A stretch of DNA of 28,358 nt from JAAFIP01 sp031431335 (GTDB taxonomy: Bacteria; Pseudomonadota; Gammaproteobacteria; Burkholderiales; Burkholderiaceae_C): NCBI GenBank assembly GCA_031431335.1, contig JANPDG010000160.1:1-28358 (forward strand), given 5' to 3'. Each line of letters starts with the position of its first letter. Position 1 is the first letter of the stretch. A model generated the notes under the pieces. The model was given only the letters and a program-made list of their open reading frames with translations, ran no database searches and was not told the DNA's origin. The position numbers were made by a program, and so were the translations under genes. Shown piece by piece: positions 1 through 7,491 of the stretch.

Positions 1-393
1 TGGGGTATTTTTACCGACCGCGGCGGCAAAGTCGTCAAAAGGTTTTTGGTCACCATGAACTGCAGCTGGAACGGTGACCAAGGCATATTGGACGAAGACT
101 TTGTCTACAGCGATGGCACCAAGCAAAAGCGCATTTGGCGCATGACCAAGCTGGCTGACGGCAAATACGAAGGACGCGCCGATGATGTGCTGGGCGTAGG
201 CAATGGCCAGCAAATGGGCAACGCATTTCGTTGGGGCTACACGCTGAACTTGCCAGTCGACAACAAAGTATATGAAGTGCAGTTTGACGACTGGATGTAC
301 CAGATGGACGACAAAGTGGTGATCAACAAAGCGACTATGAGCAAATTTGGTATCACCTTGGGCGAGCTGGTCGTGAACTTTAAAAAACGCTAA
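1..393 (+). CDS. DUF3833 family protein, 5' end outside the window
   Basis: The reading frame is open from the first base, so the N-terminus is missing and 130 residues are visible. The sequence has the DUF3833 pattern: a GKVVKRF strand near the start, a G.LDE.FVY.DG segment, Y.GRADDV.G, then FDDWMYQMDD and a closing ATMSKFGI.LGE. The family is small, probably envelope-associated and of unknown activity. It usually sits in a cluster with a short-chain dehydrogenase, an NTF2-like protein, DUF1365 and a cyclopropane-fatty-acid-synthase-like methyltransferase. The next two genes here fit that cluster. A TTG at 46 could be taken for the start, but the matching residues upstream of it argue that the gene begins before base 1. 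The family assignment is from recognition of the pattern; the function is unknown. Confidence 0.8.
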   Translation, partial: WGIFTDRGGKVVKRFLVTMNCSWNGDQGILDEDFVYSDGTKQKRIWRMTKLADGKYEGRADDVLGVGNGQQMGNAFRWGYTLNLPVDNKVYEVQFDDWMYQMDDKVVINKATMSKFGITLGELVVNFKKR

Positions 394-431
394 GCCGCAC
401 GCAAAACAACTGACCTTAAAAAAAGCACCCT

Positions 432-1202
432 ATGAGCCTTAATGCCCCCATCACCGACTGGAGCCAGCGCCGCATCTGGCTGATCGGTGCGTCTACTGGC
501 ATTGGCCGAGCCACGGCCGAGCTGCTGCACAGCAAGGGCGCTCAAGTCATTGTGTCTGCCCGCAGCGTGAGCGCGCTACAGGCGCTGGCCGCGCAGTGCT
601 CAGGGCTGCAAGTGATCGCCCTTGACGCGACAGACGAGAGTGCAGTCAAAGCCGCCGCCGCCCAGCTGCTGTCCGCAGGCCCCCTGGACTTGGTGATGTA
701 CTGCGCAGGCACCTACTCTGCAGTTCGTGCGCAAGACATGCAAACCCAAGATATTGCTCACCACATGCAAGTCAACTATCTCGGCGCGGTGTACTGCATT
801 GCCGCCGTATTGCCCGCCATGCTAGCGGCAGGCAAGGGTCACATTAGTTTGGTCTCCAGCGTCGCGGGCTTTCGAGGCTTGCCTAAGTCGCTCGCTTACG
901 GCCCCACCAAAGCCGCGCTGATCAACCTGGCCGAGACTTTGTACATCGACCTGCACGGCGCAGGCATCGGCGTGAGCGTGGTTAACCCCGGCTTTGTGCA
1001 AACCCCGCTGACGGCACAAAACACCTTCCACATGCCCGCCCTCATCACCCCCGCACAAGCGGCCAGTGAGATCGTGACCGGCTGGGGGCGAGGCCGGTTT
1101 GAAATCCATTTTCCTAAGCGCTTTACCCGCTGGATGAAGCTGCTGCGCATCCTCCCGTATAGTTTGTATTTCAAGGCAACGCGGCGTATTACTGGGCTGT
1201 AG
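432..1202 (+). CDS. Short-chain dehydrogenase/reductase (SDR)
   Basis: A classical SDR of 256 residues, normal length for the family. Visible landmarks are the nucleotide-binding GASTGIG at residues 19-25, CAG at 91-93 in place of the usual NAG, the structural Asn at 115, the catalytic Ser at 142/143, and the YGPTK motif with Tyr156 and Lys160. It should be a cytosolic NAD(P)-dependent oxidoreductase; the substrate cannot be read from the sequence. It begins 38 bases after the DUF3833 gene and is followed by the NTF2-like gene, so the three are probably co-transcribed. In related bacteria this group accompanies lipid-modifying genes, which suggests a fatty-acid or membrane-lipid substrate (inference). 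No strong ribosome binding site precedes the ATG. Confidence 0.9.
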   Translation: MSLNAPITDWSQRRIWLIGASTGIGRATAELLHSKGAQVIVSARSVSALQALAAQCSGLQVIALDATDESAVKAAAAQLLSAGPLDLVMYCAGTYSAVRAQDMQTQDIAHHMQVNYLGAVYCIAAVLPAMLAAGKGHISLVSSVAGFRGLPKSLAYGPTKAALINLAETLYIDLHGAGIGVSVVNPGFVQTPLTAQNTFHMPALITPAQAASEIVTGWGRGRFEIHFPKRFTRWMKLLRILPYSLYFKATRRITGL

Positions 1203-1242
1203 CTCTAGCCACCACATCTTATTTTTGTACAAGGCTACCGAC

Positions 1243-1707
1243 ATGGGCGCTGAAACTACCCCTAACGCGAACGACCACATCGCCATTCAAGTGGAGCGCG
1301 TGGCACAGTTTTTTCAAACCTTACAGCCCAGCTCCGTTGCACAGATGGACAGCTACTACACGCTTGACGCCTATTTCAAAGACCCGTTCAACGAGGTGCG
1401 CGGTTTGGCTGCAGTGCAGCAGATTTTCAGCCACATGTATGTCGCTCTCGATAACCCCCACTTTGTCGTCACTGACCGCGTGGTGCAGGGCGCGCAGTGT
1501 TTCTTGGTCTGGGATTTTAAGTTTCGCTTCAAGCGGTTTGACACCACCACCGAACAAACTGTGCGAGGCACATCGCACCTACGCTTCACACCCGAGGGCC
1601 TTATCAGCTACCACCGAGACTATTGGGATGCAGCAGAAGAGCTGTACGAGAAACTGCCTGTGGTGCGGGTGGTGATGCGCTGGTTGAAGCGGCGTGCAAA
1701 TAGTTAA
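1243..1707 (+). CDS. NTF2-like (SnoaL-type fold) protein
   Basis: A 154-residue protein with the pattern of the nuclear transport factor 2-like family: an N-terminal helix (VERVAQFFQTL), then DSYYTLDAYFKDPFNEVRG, where acidic and aromatic residues line the cone-shaped pocket, then paired strands (FLVWDFKFRFKR, SHLRFTPEGLISYHRDYWD). It could be a small lyase, isomerase or binding protein; the sequence does not say which. I place the start at ATG 1243, eight bases after AAGG, rather than at the in-frame TTG at 1225, which has no ribosome binding site. It follows the SDR by 40 bases and ends the cluster. A dispersed repeat begins four bases after the stop codon. Confidence 0.82.
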   Translation: MGAETTPNANDHIAIQVERVAQFFQTLQPSSVAQMDSYYTLDAYFKDPFNEVRGLAAVQQIFSHMYVALDNPHFVVTDRVVQGAQCFLVWDFKFRFKRFDTTTEQTVRGTSHLRFTPEGLISYHRDYWDAAEELYEKLPVVRVVMRWLKRRANS

Positions 1708-1710
1708 TTA

Positions 1711-1772
1711 CTACTGATTTAATAGCAAACTATTGAATGATCACGTCGGAAAAATGCTCATTTTCTTCCAAA
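1711..1772 (+). repeat. Dispersed hairpin repeat, copy 1
   Basis: Shares AATAGCAAACTAT and CACGTCGGAAAA with the other copies in this window, with small changes (a T replaces the first C of CCACGTCGG). After the core it carries AAAATG-ct-CATTTT, a perfect six-pair stem, then CTTCCAAA as in copy 4. It begins four bases after the NTF2-like stop codon and points the same way. It lies between that gene and the convergent carboxypeptidase gene, where it could act as a terminator or simply be a harmless insertion. Confidence 0.8.
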
Positions 1773-1864
1773 GGTAGTGGCAAGGCGTGCGTTGTTCAAG
1801 GTGGCCTGCTACTTCCAACGTTCGCGCGTGTTTTCCAACAGCGCGGTGGCAAACAAAACTACCT

Positions 1865-3133
1865 TCACTGAATCCACAACCGCATAGCATCCCAAGTACG
1901 GCCTAACCAGCCAGCCAGCCCCACAGCTTCGAGCGCAACCAAGGGCACACTGGTGAATGGCTGACCAGCGACGCTCACTTTGAGACTGCCTACACTCTGG
2001 CCCTTGGCCAAGGGAGCGACCAGAGGCTCGGGGCGTTCGATTTGGGTGGTGATTTTGCTCGCGCTGCCTGCAGGCACGGCTACGACCAGCGGCGTGGTGC
2101 TGCCCAGCTTGGCCAGCGACTCTGAGCCTTTCCATATCTTTGGCGTGGCCACACTTTGGCCTGCGTCAAACAGCTTGACCGCATCGAACGCGGTGTAGCC
2201 CCAGTTAAGCAGCTTTTGGCTCTCATTGGCGCGCGCATTTTCGTTGGCCGTGCCCAGCACGATGCTCAGCAAGCGGCGCTGGCCTACGCCTGCTACATCG
2301 CGCTTGGCAGTTGCTATTAGGCAGTAGCCCGCAGCCTCGGTGTGGCCGGTTTTTAGGCCGTCGACTGTGGGGTCGCGAAAGAGCAGCAGATTGCGGTTGG
2401 TGTCGTTGGCCGCTGGTGAGCCCTCTAGGCGGTATTTTTTGAGGGCGTAATACGGCGTGTACTCTGGAAATTCGCGCATCAAGCGCGTGGCCAATATGCT
2501 CAGGTCGCGCGCTGTGGTGGTGTGGCCTGGCTCGGTCAATCCCTCTGGATTTTTGTAGCCGGTTTTGGTCATGCCCAGCGCTTTGGCCTGCTCGTTCATC
2601 AGCTGCACAAACCGCTCTACGCTGCCGCCCACGCCCTCTGCCAGCGCTATTGTGGCGTCGTTACCCGACTGCACGATCATGCCTTTGATCAGGTCTTCGA
2701 CTGGCACTTTCATTTTTGGGTCGATGAACATGCGCGAGCCAGGCATCTTCCAGGCGCGCTCGCTCACGGGCAAGGTTTGTTTCAGGTCGATTTTTTTGGC
2801 GCGCAGCGCATCAAACACGAGGTATGCCGTCATCAGCTTGGTGAGCGAGGCTTGCTCTACCGGGCTGTCGGCATCTTTGGCGGCCAAGGTTTGGTTGGCT
2901 GTAATGTCGATCAGCAAATAAGCGCGCGCCGCGACCTCGGGCGGTTGCGGCAGCGTGACGCTGGCCGCTGCACTTGAACTTGCACCTGCCGCGCTAGAAG
3001 CGGTAGCTGATGCGGCAGAAACTGCTGCTGGCGCAGGTTTTTGTGCAAAACTTGGGTTGACTGAAGCGGCGCAAACAGCCAAGCACACCACCATGAGGGG
3101 ACGTGCGGAAAATAGCGAGGAGAGTGATGACAT
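1865..3133 (-). CDS. dacA: D-alanyl-D-alanine carboxypeptidase (PBP5/6 type, serine)
   Basis: A 422-residue low-molecular-weight penicillin-binding protein that removes the terminal D-Ala from peptidoglycan stem peptides in the periplasm. The N-terminus is a signal peptide with likely cleavage after Ala30 (SFA|Q), followed by an Ala/Ser-rich linker to about residue 60. The three catalytic boxes are present: SLTK (Ser96, Lys99), SGN at 156-158 and KTG at 261-263. A PBP5-type C-terminal beta domain follows. The last 20 or so residues (AGWLGRTWDAMRLWIQ) form an amphipathic helix of the kind that anchors these enzymes to the outer face of the inner membrane. The gene is monocistronic or paired with the downstream hydrolase family genes only by orientation. 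Which dac paralogue it is (A, C or D) cannot be settled here. Confidence 0.92.
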   Translation of the reverse strand: MSSLSSLFSARPLMVVCLAVCAASVNPSFAQKPAPAAVSAASATASSAAGASSSAAASVTLPQPPEVAARAYLLIDITANQTLAAKDADSPVEQASLTKLMTAYLVFDALRAKKIDLKQTLPVSERAWKMPGSRMFIDPKMKVPVEDLIKGMIVQSGNDATIALAEGVGGSVERFVQLMNEQAKALGMTKTGYKNPEGLTEPGHTTTARDLSILATRLMREFPEYTPYYALKKYRLEGSPAANDTNRNLLLFRDPTVDGLKTGHTEAAGYCLIATAKRDVAGVGQRRLLSIVLGTANENARANESQKLLNWGYTAFDAVKLFDAGQSVATPKIWKGSESLAKLGSTTPLVVAVPAGSASKITTQIERPEPLVAPLAKGQSVGSLKVSVAGQPFTSVPLVALEAVGLAGWLGRTWDAMRLWIQ

Positions 3134-3186
3134 GAAGCGACTAAAGTTGAAATAAAAAAAGAAAGGCGTGATCTATAAACAAGCTA

Positions 3187-3840
3187 TCAAGGTGCGTTTT
3201 GCGCGCTAAGCACATGCCGCAGCACCAAAGATTTAAGCAGTGGCAATTGTCCGTGAAAGAAGTGCCCGACTGCCGGTATAACCGTAACAGGCAGTAGCTG
3301 GGGCCGCGCCCAGTCCATCACACTGGCCAGCGGCACGGTGTCGTCTTGCTCACCGTGAACCACCAGCGTGCACTCGTGCAAGACTGGCGCAATCGGTACA
3401 ATTTGAAAACGCGATGCGGCAGTGCCCACAAAAACGATTTTCTCCAGCGTGTTGCGCTGCGCCACGTAGGCCAGTACTGTTGACGCCACAAAAGTGCCAA
3501 ACGAAAACCCTGCCATACACACCGGCGTGCCTTGTGCGCAGCTAAGCTCCAGCACAGCGCGCAGGTCGTCAGCTTCGCCGCGACCTTCGTCATACACACC
3601 CTGGCTGTCGCCCACGCCGCGAAAGTTAAAGCGCAGCGCCGTCCAGCCTGCCTGGGTAAACGCGCGCGCCAGTGTCTGCACCACTTTGTTGTCCATCGTG
3701 CCGCCAAACAGCGGGTGCGGGTGGGTGATGATGGCCAGTCCGCGCGGCACGGGATACGCATTGCCGTCCGGCAGGTCGCGCAGCGCCTCAATCTTGCCCG
3801 CGCCGCCTGGCAGGGTGAGCTTTTCGGTATGGGCGTTCAT
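3187..3840 (-). CDS. Alpha/beta hydrolase (COG2945-like)
   Basis: A 217-residue cytosolic alpha/beta-fold hydrolase. The signatures are HPHPLFGGTMDNKVV near residue 40, FNFRGVGDSQG near 71-81, the nucleophile elbow GFSFG with Ser113, an Asp in HGEQDDTVP (166/167) and the catalytic His193 in VGHFFHG. The family is often annotated as a dienelactone-hydrolase-like or CocE-like esterase, but its natural substrate is unknown. The open frame extends to 3912, yet the family's N-terminus matches the internal ATG at 3838-3840. The extra 24 codons would cross the pckG terminator flank, so the shorter form is preferred. It lies 53 bases upstream of the carboxypeptidase gene on the same strand. Confidence 0.87.
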   Translation of the reverse strand: MNAHTEKLTLPGGAGKIEALRDLPDGNAYPVPRGLAIITHPHPLFGGTMDNKVVQTLARAFTQAGWTALRFNFRGVGDSQGVYDEGRGEADDLRAVLELSCAQGTPVCMAGFSFGTFVASTVLAYVAQRNTLEKIVFVGTAASRFQIVPIAPVLHECTLVVHGEQDDTVPLASVMDWARPQLLPVTVIPAVGHFFHGQLPLLKSLVLRHVLSAQNAP

Positions 3841-3895
3841 GGTCTGGGTGTGTGGTGGACAGGGTGCTACCAATATTATAGTTTTGATGCTCCAT

Positions 3896-3923
3896 AAAAA
3901 AAGCCACGGCACTGCCGTGGCTT
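3896..3923 (-). terminator. Rho-independent terminator of pckG
   Basis: On the minus strand a perfect ten-pair stem, AAGCCACGGC / GCCGTGGCTT (3901-3923), with a three-base loop, is followed directly by a run of T (3896-3902 are A on the plus strand). It starts 25 bases after the pckG stop codon. This is the clearest intrinsic terminator in the window and separates pckG from the hydrolase gene. Confidence 0.92.
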
Positions 3924-3948
3924 GAGACTGGTCTGCGCTAACTAGACT

Positions 3949-5871
3949 CTACGCTGCCAATCGCTCTTCGATCTGCGCCTTGGTGTCTAGCAGTGCCTGA
4001 GGCAAGTGGTGTGCCAGCTGTGTGAACAGCGCCTCGTGCAGCTTGAGCTCGGCTTGCCAAGCGGCTTTGTCGATGCGGGTGACGGCGGCAAATTGCTCGG
4101 CGGTGAAGTTCAGGCCCGTCCAGGTGATCTCTTCATACGCAGGGCTGATGCCAATCACATGCTCTTTGCCGGCGGCGGTGCCCTCGATGCGGTCGATCAT
4201 CCACTTGAGCACGCGCATATTTTCGCCGTAGCCGGGCCAGACAAACTTGCCATCGTCACCTTTGCGAAACCAGTTGGCGGTGAAGATTTTGGGTTGCGCA
4301 ACGCTGGTGTTGCCGCCCTGTGCCCTGCCTGCGGCCGCCAGCTTCTCGCCCATGCCGAGCCAGTGTGCAAAGTAGTCGCTCATGTTGTAGCCAATAAAGG
4401 GCAGCATGGCAAACGGGTCGCGGCGCACTACGCCGGCTTGGCCGGTGGCCGCTGCCGTGGTCTCGCTGCCCATGGTGGCGGCCATGTAGACGCCTTCGGT
4501 CCAGGTGCGCGCCTCAGTGACCAGTGGCACGGTGGTAGAGCGGCGGCCGCCGAATATGAATGCGTCGATCTTCACGCCCTTGGCATCGTCCCAGGCGCTG
4601 TCTAGTGCAGGGTTGTTGGTGGCGGCTACGGTGAAGCGGGCGTTAGGGTGGGCGGCTTTGGCACCTGTGTCTTTGGCGATCTGGGGGGTCCAGTCTTTGC
4701 CTTGCCAGTCGATCAGGTGCGCAGGCGCTGCGCCGGTGTCTTTTTCCATGCCTTCCCACCACACATCGCCATCGCCCGTGAGGGCCACGTTGGTAAAAAT
4801 CGTGTCTTTGGCCACGCTGATCATGCAGTTAGGGTTGGTCACCATATTGGTGCCGGGCGCTACGCCAAAGTAGCCTGCCTCGGGGTTGATGGCGCGCAAT
4901 GTGCCATCAGCCTGCGGCTTGATCCAGGCAATGTCGTCACCAATGGTGGTGACGCTCCAGCCCTCAAAGCCTGCAGGCGGGATCAGCATGGCAAAGTTGG
5001 TTTTGCCGCATGCCGACGGGAAGGCCGCTGCGACGTGGTATTTTTTGCCTTGCGGATTGGTCACGCCCAGAATCAGCATGTGCTCGGCCAACCAGCCGGG
5101 GCTATCGTTGCCCGCAGCCGCTTTGCCCATGGTTGACGCAATGCGCAGTGCAAAACACTTTTTGCCCAGCAGCGCGTTGCCGCCGTAGCCTGAGCCGTAG
5201 CTCCAGATCTCGCGCGTCTCTGGGTAGTGCACGATGTATTTGGTGGGGTTGCACGGCCAGCTCACGTCTTGCTGACCCGCGGCCAAAGGCGCGCCTACAG
5301 TGTGCACGCAAGGCACAAATTCACCATTCACCCCGAGCACGTTGTACACGGCCTTGCCCATGCGCGTCATGATGCGCATGTTGACCGCCACATACGGCGA
5401 GTCCGACAGCTCTATGCCGATGTGCGCAATGTCGCTGCCCAGCGGGCCCATGCTAAACGGCACCACATACATGGTGCGGCCGCGCATACAGCCGTCAAAC
5501 AAGCCAGCAGCGCCCACAGTGCCCTCTAGCTTGGCGCGCATCTCGGCTGGCGCAGCCCAGTTGTTGGTCGGGCCTGCGTCTTCTTTGCGGGCGCTGCAAA
5601 TGTAGGTGCGGTCTTCTACGCGGGCTACGTCGCTCGGGTCGCTCCAAGCCAAATACGAGTTAGGGCGCTTGGTGGGGCTGAGCTTTTTGAATGTGCCTGC
5701 TGCCACCAGCTCACCACACAGGCGGTCGTATTCGGCTTGGCTGCCGTCGCACCAATAGATGCCATCGGGCTTGCACAGCGCGGCCATGTCGGCCACCCAA
5801 GCGATCAGCTTGGCGTTTTTAACGTAAGTGGGGGTGCCTAATTGCAACCCTTGCATCACGGGTGAGTTCAT
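3949..5871 (-). CDS. pckG: Phosphoenolpyruvate carboxykinase (GTP)
   Basis: A 640-residue enzyme that converts oxaloacetate and GTP to PEP, CO2 and GDP, the entry step of gluconeogenesis. It belongs to the GTP class: it has the P-loop FPSACGKTN near residues 284-292, the substrate loop SYLAWSDPSDVARVEDRT near 72-89, the R.GRTMYV..SMGP segment near 130-143, and the FGGRR motif in the second half. The length is slightly above the usual 600-620. The start is fixed by AGGAG (complement of 5880-5884) eight bases before the ATG. A perfect terminator lies just downstream. The divergent neighbour is modA, and the gap between them holds a dyad that could be a pckG operator. Gene recognition is firm; regulation is not visible. 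Confidence 0.97.
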   Translation of the reverse strand: MNSPVMQGLQLGTPTYVKNAKLIAWVADMAALCKPDGIYWCDGSQAEYDRLCGELVAAGTFKKLSPTKRPNSYLAWSDPSDVARVEDRTYICSARKEDAGPTNNWAAPAEMRAKLEGTVGAAGLFDGCMRGRTMYVVPFSMGPLGSDIAHIGIELSDSPYVAVNMRIMTRMGKAVYNVLGVNGEFVPCVHTVGAPLAAGQQDVSWPCNPTKYIVHYPETREIWSYGSGYGGNALLGKKCFALRIASTMGKAAAGNDSPGWLAEHMLILGVTNPQGKKYHVAAAFPSACGKTNFAMLIPPAGFEGWSVTTIGDDIAWIKPQADGTLRAINPEAGYFGVAPGTNMVTNPNCMISVAKDTIFTNVALTGDGDVWWEGMEKDTGAAPAHLIDWQGKDWTPQIAKDTGAKAAHPNARFTVAATNNPALDSAWDDAKGVKIDAFIFGGRRSTTVPLVTEARTWTEGVYMAATMGSETTAAATGQAGVVRRDPFAMLPFIGYNMSDYFAHWLGMGEKLAAAGRAQGGNTSVAQPKIFTANWFRKGDDGKFVWPGYGENMRVLKWMIDRIEGTAAGKEHVIGISPAYEEITWTGLNFTAEQFAAVTRIDKAAWQAELKLHEALFTQLAHHLPQALLDTKAQIEERLAA

Positions 5872-5892
5872 GGGAATAGCTCCTAAAGTTAA

Positions 5893-5953
5893 AACCTGAT
5901 TTCACAAGCACTGCACGGCACATGGCGCTGCAGGGTGCTTGTGAAATGAGGTT
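5893..5953. promoter_or_regulatory. 19-bp inverted repeat upstream of pckG
   Basis: AACCTGATTTCACAAGCAC at 5893-5911 is repeated in reverse complement at 5935-5953 with a single mismatch, around a 23-base spacer. The near arm ends about 20 bases from the pckG start codon, so transcripts of pckG probably contain it. It may be an operator bound by a regulator at both arms, or an RNA stem in the pckG leader. The sequence alone does not decide between these. Confidence 0.55.
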
Positions 5954-6051
5954 AATGACAGATCAAAATATGGGGTAATGAAACTCGTCTGTGCAAACTC
6001 GTCGGCACGCGGGTTGGGCTGCGGGTAGGCCCAGGCGGTCAAGCCCTGTAA

Positions 6052-6074
6052 ACTGGCGAAGCATCATCGCCAGT
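6052..6074 (+). promoter_or_regulatory. Perfect 8-bp hairpin upstream of modA
   Basis: ACTGGCGA and TCGCCAGT pair perfectly around a seven-base loop, 100 bases before modA. GC-rich complementary stretches precede it (GGGCT near 6016, AGCCC near 6042), so a larger folded leader is possible. No T-run follows, so it is not an intrinsic terminator. A molybdenum-cofactor or other leader RNA is conceivable but I could not match a consensus by eye. Confidence 0.4.
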
Positions 6075-6173
6075 CCGTGGTCGGCAGTGCTAATTTTAAG
6101 AACCCCAGCTGTCAGTTACTACCAAGTTACCCAGCAAACCTATGCAATCCTTGCATGACTTTATGCTACTTAT

Positions 6174-6983
6174 ATGTCCGCCCTAAACCCCGTTGAACTA
6201 CTTGTGAAGCGCCCTTTAAAGCGCAGTAGTCTGCGCGCGCTGGCCGCTGTGTGCGCCTGGGCAGTGCTGCCGCGCGCGGGTGCCCAAGGCACGGCTGCGA
6301 CAGTGCGGGTGCTGGCCGCCAGCGACTTGAAGTTTGCACTTGCTCGCGTTGTAAAGCCTTTTGAGCTTGAAACCGGCATCAAAGTAGAGCTTAATTTTGG
6401 CTCATCGGGCAACTTTGCCCGGCAGATTGTGCAGGGCCTGCCAGCCGATATTTTTATGTCGGCCGACGAAGACTGGGCCGCACGGGTAGAAGGTGCAGGG
6501 CTGGCCAAGGGCCCAGGCGTGATCTACGCACAGGGCCGCTTGGCGCTGCTGGTGCCTAAAAATTCGGCCATCTCTTTGGACGCCGAGCTCAAAGGTCTGC
6601 AAGACAAGTGGGCCAGCGTGCGCAAATTTGCCATCGCCAACCCCGAGCACGCGCCTTATGGCCGTGCAGCGCAGCAAGTGCTAACGTCGCTCAAACTCTG
6701 GAGTGCAGTGCAGCCCAAGCTCGTGCTGGGCGAAAACATTGCCCAAGCCAGCCTGTTTGTCACCAGCGGCGCGGCGCAGGCCGGCATCAGCGCGTTGGCG
6801 CTGGCCACCGCGCCCGAGCTGACCGCTGTCTCACAACACATCGCCCTGCCCGAGCATCTGCACGCGCCCCTGCGCCAGCGCATGCTGCTGCTCAAATCTG
6901 CCAGCCCTGCGGCGGCGCAGTTGTTTGAGTATTTGCAAAGCCCATCCGCGCGTGCGCAGCTTAAGTTGGCGGGATTTGGATAA
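6174..6983 (+). CDS. modA: Molybdate ABC transporter, periplasmic binding protein
   Basis: A 269-residue solute-binding protein that captures molybdate (or tungstate) in the periplasm and passes it to ModB. An N-terminal signal sequence with basic residues and a hydrophobic stretch ends near AGA|QG at about residue 37. The mature start VRVLAASDLKFAL, the phosphate-like loop GSSGNFARQI and ADIFMSADEDW are typical of ModA. The start is uncertain: the ATG at 6174 gives a long, basic leader, while a GTG at 6204 would give a more ordinary signal peptide; neither has a good ribosome binding site. Unlike most mod operons, modA is separated from modB by 552 bases filled with repeats, so the two may be transcribed apart or at different levels. 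Confidence 0.93.
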   Translation: MSALNPVELLVKRPLKRSSLRALAAVCAWAVLPRAGAQGTAATVRVLAASDLKFALARVVKPFELETGIKVELNFGSSGNFARQIVQGLPADIFMSADEDWAARVEGAGLAKGPGVIYAQGRLALLVPKNSAISLDAELKGLQDKWASVRKFAIANPEHAPYGRAAQQVLTSLKLWSAVQPKLVLGENIAQASLFVTSGAAQAGISALALATAPELTAVSQHIALPEHLHAPLRQRMLLLKSASPAAAQLFEYLQSPSARAQLKLAGFG

Positions 6984-6994
6984 AATTTAGGCGG

Positions 6995-7037
6995 TTTTTC
7001 GACGTGGATATTGGATAGTTTGCTATTTAATTTGTAG
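6995..7037 (-). repeat. Dispersed hairpin repeat, copy 2
   Basis: On the minus strand it reads ATAGCAAACTAT then CAATATCCACGTCG and a run of A. One G of CGG has become A, and the outer hairpin arm (7021-7037) is decayed. It starts 11 bases after the modA stop codon, pointing against modA. Only the core is well preserved. Confidence 0.75.
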
Positions 7038-7086
7038 TGTTTTGTTTTACTGTCGCTCGGTTGCTTGGTTCGTTTGTACTGGCACC

Positions 7087-7211
7087 GCGCGCTGCTGCAA
7101 CGGTGTGGGGTAGCCCAACCGAGCACCGGCCCGCTTCGCGGGAAGCATCTGCGGTACTCGAGCCCGGCGCTCTGACTGGTTGGGCTACCCCACACCGTTG
7201 CAGCCGCGCGC
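7087..7211. repeat. 34-bp inverted repeat element
   Basis: The arm at 7087-7120 (containing CGGTGTGGGGTAGCCCAACC) is matched in reverse complement at 7178-7211 with one mismatch. Beyond the perfect part, GAGCACCGG on the left is echoed as GAGCGCCGG on the right after a five-base shift. The 57-base interior holds a small CCCGC-ttc-GCGGG hairpin. The nine bases CTTGGTTCG occur on both sides (7064-7072 and 7218-7226) in the same orientation, which might be the trace of a target duplication. There is no coding capacity. This resembles a non-autonomous (MITE-like) element or a structured intergenic repeat; no second copy was found in the window. Confidence 0.75.
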
Positions 7212-7268
7212 TCGTCACTTGGTTCGGGTCACAGGCAGCCGCTTGTGGTCTTCGAATTGCTAGTCACT

Positions 7269-7330
7269 TACTATGAAAATAGTAGCGAACTATTTAATAT
7301 CCACGTCGGAAAACTGCCCTGATTTTTCCA
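7269..7330 (+). repeat. Dispersed hairpin repeat, copy 3
   Basis: First stem TACTAT-gaaa-ATAGTA, then CGAACTATTTAAT, then ATCCACGTCGGAAAA, then a second perfect stem GGAAAA ... TTTTCC. It is oriented opposite to copies 2 and 4, which flank it. Confidence 0.85.
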
Positions 7331-7399
7331 GAAACACACTGCGCAACACGCAAACCCAGCAGGCTCTGGCGCGAGAGGTGACCAAGTGAAAACAGGCAA

Positions 7400-7491
7400 A
7401 GCAAACTATCTACGAAAATCACATTTTGGAAGAAAACAGAGCACTTTTCCGACGTGGATATTAGATAGTTTGCTATTAATTAAATAGCAAT
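7400..7491 (-). repeat. Dispersed hairpin repeat, copy 4, with end inverted repeats
   Basis: On the minus strand: stem TTGCTATT-taatt-AATAGCAA, then ACTATCTAA, ATATCCACGTCGGAAAA, and a weak second stem ending TTTTCTTCC. This copy is the longest. A perfect 13-bp inverted repeat, AGCAAACTATCTA at 7400-7412 and its complement at 7462-7474, brackets the core. That is the arrangement expected of a small inverted-repeat element. It ends 44 bases before modB. Confidence 0.85.

Larger units (their letters stand above)
5872..6173. other. Divergent intergenic region pckG/modA
   Basis: About 300 bases without a gene. It holds both 5' control regions: the pckG ribosome binding site at 5880-5884, a 19-bp dyad at 5893-5953 and a perfect hairpin at 6052-6074. 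No convincing sigma-70 promoter pair and no clean ModE-type palindrome (TATATA...TATA halves) was seen. The ribosome binding site of modA is also weak. Confidence 0.6.

Noticed and set aside
822..1286. Minus-strand frame across the SDR and NTF2-like genes
   Set aside because: Antisense to two well-supported genes and no family resemblance.
3841..3912. N-terminal extension of the alpha/beta hydrolase
   Set aside because: The extra 24 residues do not fit the family and no ribosome binding site supports the upstream start.
4006..4605. Long plus-strand frame opposite pckG
   Set aside because: It lies wholly inside pckG, which is a firm match over its full length; such frames are common opposite GC-rich genes.
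6001..6120. Molybdenum-cofactor riboswitch upstream of modA
   Set aside because: A hairpin and GC-rich pairings exist, but I could not place the conserved blocks of the family; kept only as a hairpin.
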